Part shown: piece after piece, positions 18,447-25,023 of the stretch
Layout: each line of letters begins with the position of its first letter
How positions within the stretch are numbered: position 1 is the first letter of the stretch
DNA from: Clostridia bacterium
GTDB taxonomy: Bacteria; Bacillota; Clostridia; UBA1381; UBA9506
Direction of reading: 5' to 3'
Assembly (NCBI GenBank): GCA_017416855.1
Contig: JAFQAZ010000002.1
Location: forward strand, 1-64,000
Length of the DNA: 64,000 nucleotides
Notes under the pieces: generated by a model
Database searches by the model: none
Told to the model about the DNA's origin: nothing
What the model saw: the letters and a program-made list of their open reading frames with translations, nothing else
Program-made: the position numbers and the translations under genes

Positions 18447-18791
18447 TTAATCAAGAAGAATTAATGCAATAAAGCTTAGCATCTCTTCGCCCGTATTTTT
18501 TATACCATGTCCCTGACCGGAAGGCGTAAACGTAACCATACCGGGCAACGCCTGAATTTCAGTGCCGTTATCATTGTATACGCCTTGTCCTGAAATGATA
18601 TAGTAGCTTTCACTTTCGCCGGTATGTATATGGTACTCCACTTCTTCACCCGGCTTTAATTCTGCCAAGGCAAAGGTGCGAAGTTTTTTATTTTTCTCCG
18701 GAAAATCTGCCAGATTAGACAGATATAGTTTTACTTCTCCTAATGCATTGCATTCCGTGTTAATGTTCAGTTGTTCTTTAATCTTAATCAT
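18447..18791 (-). CDS. Small cupin-domain protein
   Basis: A 114-residue single-domain cupin. Cupin motif 1 is G(X)5HXH(X)3-4E(X)6G, seen as PGEEVEYHIHTGESESYYI with the metal ligands His, His and Glu. Motif 2 holds the second His in GQGHGIKN. It is probably a metal-dependent sugar isomerase, epimerase or binding protein; activity cannot be told from sequence. The start ATG 18791 has AGGTGA seven bases upstream. It follows the Gfo/Idh/MocA gene by 10 bases and is co-transcribed with it, so both likely act on the same sugar. Confidence 0.88.
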   Translation of the reverse strand: MIKIKEQLNINTECNALGEVKLYLSNLADFPEKNKKLRTFALAELKPGEEVEYHIHTGESESYYIISGQGVYNDNGTEIQALPGMVTFTPSGQGHGIKNTGEEMLSFIALILLD

Positions 18792-18801
18792 ATATAATCA
18801 C

Positions 18802-19848
18802 CTATATTTTAATAAATTTTCTTTGAGCGCTGCTTGCATATGCCGCCTCAACAATTTTCTGAGAACGTATGGCATCTTCAGCACTAATAGCTACCTTGCT
18901 ATCATGTATGACGGACTCGCTAAAGGCTTCTATCTCCTTAGTATACATATTACCAAATTCAGCTTCTACACTGATGCTCTTAGCATCTTCTCGGTTTTGC
19001 ATAGCATCATAGCCTACACTGTCATCAGCATAAATGATTTCAATTTGGCCCCCTTCAACTTGTGAAAGAGTATTGTGCAAAACTGCACAGCCCTTGGTTC
19101 CGTAGATTTCTAATTTGCTTTTTGACGCAACATCCGGAACATTAAAATTCGAGTCTACATAACCAATTGCGCCATTTGAGAAACGCATCATCACGCTTCC
19201 TGCGTCCTCTATGTTATATTTAAATATCTGATTGCCAACGATTCCTGCTACTTCAACAACCTCTAAACCTGTAATGTAGCGCAACAAGTCAATGGAATGT
19301 ATGCTTAAATCCATCAGTGCTCCGCCACCTGAAAGGTGCTTTTCCTGGCGCCAATTACTTTTCATTTCAGGAAACCAACAAGTGAATTGTCCTCTGGCCG
19401 AAACGATTTCTCCAAGAGCACCCTGCTCAATGAGTTCGCGTAATTTTTGATGATAACAATGGAAGCGCATCATAAGGCCAACAGAAAGCTTAACACCTGC
19501 TTTGTGACAAAAATCTGCAATCTCTTCTGCTTCTCTGACGTCTAAACCCAACGGTTTTTCAAGCAGAATATGCTTTCCTGCCCGAGCAGCAGCCTTAACC
19601 TGCTGCAAATGGCAGAATACAGGAGAAGCGATGTAAACCGCCTGAATTTCATCCAGTGCAAGCAAATCTTCCACCTTATCAAAAGCATATTCTGTACTAT
19701 ATTTTTCTTTACAGCGCTCTGCGGCTTCGCGGTTAGTGTCCATCACGGCTAAGAGCTCTGCATTATCCGCTAACATCATACCTGGCAAGGTCCTGCGATC
19801 TGCAATTCCGCCACAGCCAATGACACCCCACTTGATTTTCTTTATCAT
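18802..19848 (-). CDS. Gfo/Idh/MocA family oxidoreductase
   Basis: A 348-residue sugar dehydrogenase. Rossmann motif GVIGCGGIADRR at the N terminus, catalytic Lys motif LLEKPLGLD (about residue 95) and the C-terminal substrate domain with 'GGALMDLSIHSIDLLRYI', where the His and Asp are conserved in the family. I give ATG 19848; a GTG at 19854 is closer to the AAAGG site (spacing 4 versus 10), so the first two residues are uncertain. It is the first gene of a two-gene operon with the cupin. Likely cytosolic oxidation or reduction of a glycan-derived sugar. Confidence 0.9.
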   Translation of the reverse strand: MIKKIKWGVIGCGGIADRRTLPGMMLADNAELLAVMDTNREAAERCKEKYSTEYAFDKVEDLLALDEIQAVYIASPVFCHLQQVKAAARAGKHILLEKPLGLDVREAEEIADFCHKAGVKLSVGLMMRFHCYHQKLRELIEQGALGEIVSARGQFTCWFPEMKSNWRQEKHLSGGGALMDLSIHSIDLLRYITGLEVVEVAGIVGNQIFKYNIEDAGSVMMRFSNGAIGYVDSNFNVPDVASKSKLEIYGTKGCAVLHNTLSQVEGGQIEIIYADDSVGYDAMQNREDAKSISVEAEFGNMYTKEIEAFSESVIHDSKVAISAEDAIRSQKIVEAAYASSAQRKFIKI

Positions 19849-19940
19849 AATCACACAGCCTTTCTATGATATTGTTAATATCTTCTATAGTCTAAAATAT
19901 AGTTTTAAAAATGGTGGTTGACATTAATTAAACACACTAT

Positions 19941-20438
19941 TTAATCGTATTTTTCTTTCCTGGTTCTTATTAAGAAAATAAGAATGGATATAAACGTAAA
20001 TAACTCTGCTCCGGTAATAAACCAGCCCACACTTATATTTTTTGCAAGCCATAAGGGTGAAGCACAAAGACGAACCCATCTGATCAGCCGGGGTTTATAT
20101 GTCCACTGTGCAAGAATGCCCGCAAGTTGTGCAACTGTCAAAAGAATGGATAAAATACCATTATACGTGAAGATGCCAACCAAAAGATAAACCAGCATAA
20201 TACCATACTTTATGTATTTATTATCCCCTTTTGTGGCAACTAAAATAATGGGTGAAAACATACCCAAAACCATAAGTGCCGCTGCCGTATATTCAAAAAA
20301 CATCAAATAATTTACGCAAAACAGCAAATTGGCCAAACACTGAATAACAAACATTTTCCGTGTATTCTTAATTTGAAACGATAAAACAAGTGCTACCGAC
20401 GCAATGGCGCTGCAGCTTTCTGCAATTATGTTATACAT
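19941..20438 (-). CDS. YgjV-like inner membrane protein
   Basis: A 165-residue membrane protein with five to six hydrophobic segments and a charged C-terminal tail. The pattern 'ASVALVLSFQIKNTRKMFVIQ' followed by 'LANLLFCVNYLMFF' and 'GILAQW' is characteristic of the YgjV family, proposed in enterobacteria to be an inner membrane protein of unknown function; in E. coli the gene lies near the altronate/uronate uptake genes. The start ATG 20438 has AAGGAAGGTG ten bases upstream. It follows the jelly-roll gene by 28 bases. Role unknown. Confidence 0.8.
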   Translation of the reverse strand: MYNIIAESCSAIASVALVLSFQIKNTRKMFVIQCLANLLFCVNYLMFFEYTAAALMVLGMFSPIILVATKGDNKYIKYGIMLVYLLVGIFTYNGILSILLTVAQLAGILAQWTYKPRLIRWVRLCASPLWLAKNISVGWFITGAELFTFISILIFLIRTRKEKYD

Positions 20439-20466
20439 GAAAACACCTTCCTGATTACATTATTAA

Positions 20467-21066
20467 TTATCCTCGGTTTACTTCATCGCAACCATCTTTA
20501 ATGGTTAAATCGTAAACCTTTGTTATGCCCTCGCAGACATTAAGACCAACATGAACTTCTTCCGGCAGTTCTTCAATTTTTAAAAGCATATCCTGCTCAC
20601 CAACAAAAATTCTGATATATTTTTCCAAAAACTGAACTGTTAATTTTTGTTTCACATTGGATTCAACAGGAAAATGCACTCTCATTCTTCTGTGCCAGGT
20701 TAAACCTTCTTCCGGTGTATTTTTGAAAAACCAAACCGTCACGCCCGTATGCCACAAAACAACTTCAACATAGTTACCGAATTTCAGCACGCCATCTTCA
20801 TTTTTTCTCAGTTCGTTTGCAAGCACCAAAACAGCACAGGCTTCTCCGCCGCAGATAGCAGAAGTCAGCTCAATTTGTGTATTAACCCCGTATTTTTCCA
20901 ATGTCATAAGACTCACATTATCGTGACCATACAGAAATTCAGGATTTTCTTTATTCCTGATGCAGTCCTCTTCCTGCACAAATTTATGGGTAGCATCAAA
21001 ACGCTCTGTATAAGCGTATTCAATTTTATCTTCCCAATTACCTTTGGTAAATTCAATATGTTTCAA
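20467..21066 (-). CDS. Soluble beta-rich protein of unknown function
   Basis: A 200-residue protein I do not recognise with certainty. It is beta-strand rich ('GNYVEVVLWHTGVTVWFF', 'KLTVQFLEKYIRIFVGEQD') and resembles lectin or jelly-roll domains. No signal peptide. I chose a TTG at 21066 because GGGGGAG lies six bases before it; the frame is open to an ATG at 21147 but no ribosome site precedes that. The upstream part of the frame comes from a degraded dehydrogenase N terminus (see the remnant at 21103-21205). Co-directional with the YgjV-like gene. Confidence 0.55.
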   Translation of the reverse strand: MKHIEFTKGNWEDKIEYAYTERFDATHKFVQEEDCIRNKENPEFLYGHDNVSLMTLEKYGVNTQIELTSAICGGEACAVLVLANELRKNEDGVLKFGNYVEVVLWHTGVTVWFFKNTPEEGLTWHRRMRVHFPVESNVKQKLTVQFLEKYIRIFVGEQDMLLKIEELPEEVHVGLNVCEGITKVYDLTIKDGCDEVNRG

Positions 21067-21102
21067 TTTTTCGCTCCCCCTTAATACGTTTTGATTGTAT
21101 CT

Positions 21103-21205
21103 ACCGTAATCTGAACAAATTGGATGTATCCACAACCAATGGGCCATACCAATGGGCCATACCTATATTGCCGTAGTCGATAACGCCCAGTTTAACCTTT
21201 TCCAC
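21103..21205 (-). pseudogene. Remnant of a Gfo/Idh/MocA gene N terminus
   Basis: Read from GTG 21205 the frame gives VEKVKLGVIDYGNIGMAHW, a typical first beta strand and Rossmann loop of Gfo/Idh/MocA enzymes, then runs to a stop at 21103. A perfect 13-base tandem duplication (21135-21147 and 21148-21160) shifts the frame. Without it the segment would be in frame with the following gene. There is no ribosome site, and the rest of the dehydrogenase is missing, so it is a dead fragment. Confidence 0.6.
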
Positions 21206-21408
21206 AGGTTCGAGTTCAGATAAAATTTATTATAATATAATTTTACTACTCAATCGTTTTAGTGGTCAACTCTCTATTTCCTTAATAAGATTCTCATTTT
21301 ACCAAGAAAAGCTGCATTGATGCCTTTTTCCTTAATTTTACCAGTCTTCTTGGTGTTGACTCTATTTGGGAAGGTTTCCTGATGAATTACTATCTATCTT
21401 TTTAAATT
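21206..21408. other. Intergenic region without recognisable gene
   Basis: About 200 bases of AT-rich sequence upstream of the dehydrogenase remnant. I see nothing more than a possible TATAAT-like box near 21231. It ends at the terminator hairpin. Confidence 0.3.
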
Positions 21409-21443
21409 TAAAAGCACCGACTCCTTTTAGGTCGGTGCTTTTA
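21409..21443. terminator. Intrinsic terminator
   Basis: TAAAAGCACCGAC and GTCGGTGCTTTTA form a perfect 13-base stem with a nine-base loop. On the minus strand it lies about 110 bases after hicB; A and T tracts on both sides allow it to work either way. Confidence 0.85.
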
Positions 21444-21550
21444 CTTCTCTCCATGCGTTGGGTGCAAAGTCTAGGAATCTACGGCAAGTAAATACTAACG
21501 CAGCACTTATATCGAAGAGTCTGTTTGTTGTTTATGCTAAATTCAATATA

Positions 21551-21949
21551 TTAATTGTTTACATTTAAATATTCTTTAAGAGCATTCTGTAATATGTTCG
21601 AAAAATTTACATTATTTTGTTCAGCTAAATTGTTAAGCCAAGATGGAATCGTTAATGTCTTCTTAACTGCTTTATCACTTGTATTTTTCAAGTATTCTAC
21701 TAAATTAAATTCAATAAGCACTAAAAACTCGTCTTTTTCTAAGGTAATATCATTGGGTGCACTGGCTTCCGGAAAAACAAAATTGTTTTCTTCGTTTTGT
21801 GCGTATAGTCCAATTGCAAATGTAGACATTTTATATGCCTCTTCAATAGTATCTCCCTGAGTATAACAACCCGGAAGATCAGGAAAACTAACAGAAAACC
21901 CAACATCTTCTTTGGTAAATATTGCAGGATAATAATAAATTTTATTCAT
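21551..21949 (-). CDS. hicB: HicB-like antitoxin
   Basis: A 132-residue antitoxin of the HicAB toxin-antitoxin family. The N-terminal partial RNase H-like fold shows YYYPAIFTKEDVGFSVSFPD and LPGCYTQGDTIEEAY, the HicB signature. The C terminus (KTLTIPSWLNNLAEQNN...) is a ribbon-helix-helix DNA-binding domain, used for autoregulation. The start is ATG 21949; AGGAG directly touches the ATG at 21958, so that one is unlikely. A HicA gene lies 344 bases upstream on the same strand but carries a stop codon, so this antitoxin may be an orphan. Confidence 0.9.
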   Translation of the reverse strand: MNKIYYYPAIFTKEDVGFSVSFPDLPGCYTQGDTIEEAYKMSTFAIGLYAQNEENNFVFPEASAPNDITLEKDEFLVLIEFNLVEYLKNTSDKAVKKTLTIPSWLNNLAEQNNVNFSNILQNALKEYLNVNN

Positions 21950-22293
21950 TTTTTGCATCTCCTATCTTATTTCTATTATTGCATTATTAGTCTAAATGTA
22001 AAGCAATTTAACATAACTCTAAAAACTTACATAACAAATAAATATATATTTAATCTGTTTTAGGTTATGCGATTTACAAATAAATTATCACAAACCGCAC
22101 CTAAAACAATTTGTTCTCTAAATCATACTTGCAGTCTCTATCTATTACAATTCATTACTCAAATTAATTTTATTCTTAAACTCATTCTAGATTCAAACAA
22201 CTTAATCGTGATTCAACATTTTTATTCCTTACTCATTTCTTTAATTCGCTCTTTAATCTATTCTAAATTCAATTTAAATTAAATAATCACATT
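21950..22293. other. AT-rich spacer between hicA remnant and hicB
   Basis: About 340 bases that normally would be absent in a hicAB operon. It holds a distant inverted repeat (TTTTAGGT near 22062 and ACCTAAAA near 22100, with GCG/CGC inside). Between 22130 and 22285 there are many AT-rich ATTC/TTAAT segments of low complexity. No gene is apparent. Confidence 0.35.
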
Positions 22294-22488
22294 CTAACTA
22301 TTTTTTAATCCCGCTTGCTTTAATATTGCTTTCTCTATTCCCTTTTTTAACTCCTCACTGTGTACCGGCACAATAACTGTCGTATTTGTTTCCGCTCTAA
22401 ACATCTTTTTGTGAGATACATTGTGTGACACTTCTATAAATCCGTTATCCTGCAACAGTTTGATCATCTCTCATGCTTTCATCGGCAT
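22294..22488 (-). pseudogene. hicA: hicA toxin with premature TGA
   Basis: The frame from ATG 22488 reads MPMKA, a TGA, then EMIKLLQDNGFIEVSHNVS and on to a C terminus TVIVPVHSEELKKGIEKAIL with stop at 22294. This is the full 60-odd-residue HicA mRNA interferase. The catalytic His lies in the SHKKM segment. The sixth codon (22471-22473) is TGA where relatives have Arg or Lys; CGA to TGA is a single transition. AAAGGA precedes the ATG. The ATG at codon 8 could give a truncated product but has no ribosome site. Toxin is probably inactive. Confidence 0.82.
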
Positions 22489-22642
22489 TGCAAACACATC
22501 CTTTCTTTAAATATTTCAAAACATCTTGCATTATTTTATGACACATTAATATCTTAACACGTATTAACACGTATGTCAATATTTTTTAGAAATTTTAAAA
22601 TTAACACTTTTTCCAATTTTAAAAATAATATTTTTAACAAAC

Positions 22643-23064
22643 AAAAAAACGAAGTCATTTCCTAAAAACAATATTTTTTCAATTTTGGGAAATAGAAAAT
22701 TGTTCACTCTCATTTCCATAGTAGTAATCAAAATACATGGACTTTTCACTCCTTCTTTCTTTTTTATAATAAAAAAGAACATTACCGAACAATTTGTTGC
22801 AGTAATGTTCATTAAATATTCACTTCATTTTTTGATAAAACAGTTGCATCACAACAATTTTTTTGATAATATATTTACAATATTGAAATTTAGATTTGCT
22901 AATTCCTTGCTAATTAAAATGCAAAAAACAGCATAAAAACAAACAATATTGTATAACACCAGATAATAATCGGTTTGTTTAAGAACACCGTAGTTATGCG
23001 GATTTTACGGAATTTACGAACACGGAGTAACACTGTGAAATATGCAATACAGTTAACTCCTAAG
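22643..23064. repeat. Element-end segment, copy A (repA remnant with flanks)
   Basis: This is related to copy B at 43768-44405 in the same orientation. Shared parts are a GGGAAATAGAAAAT hairpin region, the first codons of repA, a GAACATTAC/GTAATGTTC hairpin (22778-22811), two TTTTTTGATAA repeats, a doubled TTGCTAATT, ACAGCATAAAAACAAACAATATTG and GTAGTTATGCGGATT. It ends at CTCCTAAG (23057-23064), followed by TGGGAAC and CGCCA, a deleted trace of a tRNA-Arg 3' half. Copy A lacks about 210 bases of repA that copy B keeps. Confidence 0.75.
22679..22738 (-). pseudogene. repA N-terminal stub
   Basis: ATG 22738 begins MYFDYYYGNESEQF, identical in character to the start of copy B repA, then passes at a deletion junction into an unrelated tail and stops after 19 residues. 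An AAGGAG lies upstream. It is the remains of a RepA_N-type replication initiator. Confidence 0.65.
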
Positions 23065-23129
23065 TGGGAACTGTTCCGCCACCAAACAAACATTATTTAA
23101 GCAAAAAACTGAATACTATTAGCAAATAT

Positions 23130-23205
23130 GCCCCCATAGTTAAGTGGATATAACATGCCCCTCCTAAGGGCAAATCGCGTGTTCGACTCACGCCGGGGGG
23201 TGCCA
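23130..23205 (+). tRNA. tRNA-Arg (anticodon CCU)
   Basis: A cloverleaf can be drawn. The D arm is GTTA/TAAC, the anticodon arm is TGCCC CTCCTAA GGGCA, and the T arm is GCGTG TTCGACT CACGC. The anticodon is CCT, for Arg AGG codons. The acceptor is imperfect: GCCCCCA pairs with only five G residues, with misfits at both ends and possibly one extra base before GCCA. A terminator hairpin follows at once, which suggests real transcription. It may be a slightly degenerate or hybrid tRNA at an integration site. Confidence 0.62.
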
Positions 23206-23210
23206 CCAAT

Positions 23211-23246
23211 ACCGCATTATTACTGACTTTTCAGTGATTATGCGGT
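23211..23246 (+). terminator. Terminator after tRNA-Arg
   Basis: ACCGCATTATTACTG and CAGTGATTATGCGGT pair with one internal mismatch and a six-base loop; GTTTTTATTT follows. It starts six bases after the tRNA 3' end. Confidence 0.8.
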
Positions 23247-23396
23247 GTTTTTATTTGAAGCCTACTTTTTTGAAATATCATGTAAATAGCGAAGAACTTC
23301 CTTGCTAATAGGAAACGAACTATTTTTTTAAATTTGCTAATGAGTTCGTTTCTTTTTAATAACTAAATTAGTTCGTTTTAGCACAATCCCACTTCC

Positions 23397-23543
23397 TTAT
23401 AACTTAGCATTCTCCCCGCAATGCGAGCAAACTTCTGTTTCCCTTTCCAGACAGTCCGGACAATATAGTTCTCCGTTATATTCTCTCCGCATAGCTTTAT
23501 CCAGAATGCATCCGCATTCAACACAATTTTTTTCTTTACTCAT
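23397..23543 (-). CDS. 48-residue zinc-ribbon-like microprotein
   Basis: A small gene too short for ordinary ORF lists. ATG 23543 has TAAGGAGGAG directly upstream, a very strong ribosome site. The product has Cys pairs CVEC (7,10), CPDC (28,31) and CSHC (39,42), plus Cys12, so it can bind one or two zinc ions. The upstream frame stops in the same TAAGGAGG, which suggests translational coupling. Its place beside the tRNA-Arg attachment region points to a mobile-element gene. I do not recognise a function. Confidence 0.7.
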   Translation of the reverse strand: MSKEKNCVECGCILDKAMRREYNGELYCPDCLERETEVCSHCGENAKL

Positions 23544-23554
23544 TTTTCTCCTCC

Positions 23555-23617
23555 TTAATACTCTTCCGCTAACAACATAGTGGAATATTCTCCGTCATCA
23601 ATAACATAAATTTTCCC
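23555..23617 (-). pseudogene. C-terminal remnant of a small protein
   Basis: Just upstream of the zinc-ribbon gene a frame reads GKIYVIDDGEYSTMLLAEEY and stops in TAAGGAGG. The sequence is protein-like, and the stop overlaps the next ribosome site as in an operon. Upstream the frame is interrupted by a hairpin and a stop within 40 bases, with no start codon, so only the last 20 residues of some element gene appear to survive. The family is unknown. Confidence 0.4.
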
Positions 23618-23623
23618 AATAAT

Positions 23624-23652
23624 AAATATCCCCCGTATAACGGGGGATATTT
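23624..23652 (+). terminator. Terminator-like hairpin
   Basis: AAATATCCCCCG and CGGGGGATATTT form a perfect 12-base stem with a five-base loop; ATTTTTTC follows in the plus direction. No plus-strand gene is directly before it apart from the tRNA 400 bases away, so it may be left over from an element. Confidence 0.65.
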
Positions 23653-23729
23653 ATTTTTTCATCAACTAATTATAACATATTTAATTGAATTTTAAACACT
23701 CGAAAACAACTGAAATACTCTATATAATA

Positions 23730-24944
23730 TTATTTGACCATTTTTTCGGCATATCTTTTAATAATTGCAGATGTTTCGGCTCTAGTTGCCTTTCCCGAAG
23801 GATCCAGCATGCTATTATCCTTACCGCTTATAAGCCCAGATGATACTGCCCATTCAAAAGCAGTTGTTGCCCAGGATGAAATCTTTTCACTATCCGCAAA
23901 GGAAGACAGATCACTCTTAGCTGTCAGGTCCATTTTTTTATACTTTGAGTAATTATAGAATATAACTGTTATCTGCTCTCTTGTTACAGGCTCATCAGGA
24001 GCAAATCTGTTATCTCCCACACCATTTACAATGCCTGTTGAAGCCGCCCAATCAACACTTTTCGTGTACCATTCGGTTCGTGGAACATCCGAAAAACCAT
24101 ATGTCATAGAAGAAGGCGATCCTTCAAAACGATATAGAATTGTAACAAGCATTCCTCTTGTCAAAGAAGATCCCGGATCAAATTCATTAAATCCGACTCC
24201 ACTCATAAGCTCATTGTCATAAACATACTTAACACTCTCATAGAACCAGTCCTTTTCTTTCACATCAAAAAAAGGATTTTTCCAAGGCTTAGCTTCCTCT
24301 GCTTTATTTTCTATTGTATTTTCTTTCTCTAGTTCAACTTTTTCTCCCACAGAGTTTCCATCTGACGGAGTATTATTTTTATCCTGAGAAATAGAAATAT
24401 CAGTTTCTTTATCAGTTTCATCAGGTTTTGTTTCAGGTTTTTGGACGTCTTCTACAGGCTTTTCGCCCGGAACAACTATTTTTAAAGCGTCAACATTTAA
24501 TTTTGTCTCAAATTCCTGAGATGCATTTGCCACAATGGTAGTTGTAGGTGTAAAAACATATTCTGTGCCGGCTTCAGCATCCTCTGGTACTCCAAAGGTA
24601 ATTTTTGCCACAAGCTGAGTTTGGGTTTCTATAATATTTCCAACCCCCAACAAACTTTTTCCGTTAACTGCCACATTTTCCCATCCTGTGTTGTTTTTAA
24701 TGATATCCGTCCTTTTAAGTTTAGGAAAGTTTTCGGATAAATCAAACTCAACCTGTATCCCTTGTATGTCAAACCCTGCATTTATAGTAACATCAATTAC
24801 TACAACAGCATCTTCTCCTGGATTGGCAACAGATGTTCCGCTTATGTTTATAGTTGCCGGAACACTATCTGCAAATACAATTAATGGACACATCAAAGAT
24901 AGAACTGTTATTACACAAAGAATTTTTACAAGTGCTTTTTTCAT
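23730..24944 (-). CDS. Cohesin-like/SLH cell-surface anchoring protein
   Basis: A 404-residue exported protein. Signal peptide (MKKALVKILCVITVLS..., cut near VFADS), a cohesin-like beta-sandwich (about 28-165) with the typical PGEDAVVVIDV strand and a 'GIQVEFDLSE' strand, an acidic Pro/Glu/Lys/Thr linker (about 166-225), then three SLH modules (about 225-404: 'FFDVKEKDWFYESVKYVYDN', 'FSDVPRTEWYTKSVDWAAST', 'FADSEKISSWATTAFEWAVS'). SLH modules hold proteins on the secondary cell wall polymer. ATG 24944 has AAGGAG. Third gene of the surface operon, after a perfect hairpin. It probably anchors the dockerin-bearing partner encoded upstream; the cohesin call is from pattern and fold logic, not alignment. 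Confidence 0.8.
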   Translation of the reverse strand: MKKALVKILCVITVLSLMCPLIVFADSVPATINISGTSVANPGEDAVVVIDVTINAGFDIQGIQVEFDLSENFPKLKRTDIIKNNTGWENVAVNGKSLLGVGNIIETQTQLVAKITFGVPEDAEAGTEYVFTPTTTIVANASQEFETKLNVDALKIVVPGEKPVEDVQKPETKPDETDKETDISISQDKNNTPSDGNSVGEKVELEKENTIENKAEEAKPWKNPFFDVKEKDWFYESVKYVYDNELMSGVGFNEFDPGSSLTRGMLVTILYRFEGSPSSMTYGFSDVPRTEWYTKSVDWAASTGIVNGVGDNRFAPDEPVTREQITVIFYNYSKYKKMDLTAKSDLSSFADSEKISSWATTAFEWAVSSGLISGKDNSMLDPSGKATRAETSAIIKRYAEKMVK

Positions 24945-24978
24945 CTTTTTTCTCCTTGCAGTTTTTACTTAATAAACA

Positions 24979-25014
24979 TTTGAGTTTTCTTGCAAAAATG
25001 CAAGAAAACTCAAA
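24979..25014. repeat. Perfect 16-base hairpin inside surface operon
   Basis: TTTGAGTTTTCTTGCA and TGCAAGAAAACTCAAA pair perfectly around AAAA, between the two cohesin-SLH genes. On the minus strand no T run follows, so a full terminator is unlikely; it may slow transcription, mark an RNA processing site or protect the upstream mRNA. Confidence 0.7.
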
Positions 25015-25023
25015 TAACCCATA

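Noticed and set aside
18381-18464. 27-codon plus-strand frame with an extended -10 upstream
   Set aside because: The ribosome site is poor, the frame overlaps the end of the cupin gene, and the palindrome falls inside it. No homology is apparent.
18676-19065. 129-codon plus-strand frame across the cupin and dehydrogenase genes
   Set aside because: It runs antisense to two conserved enzymes and has no start signal.
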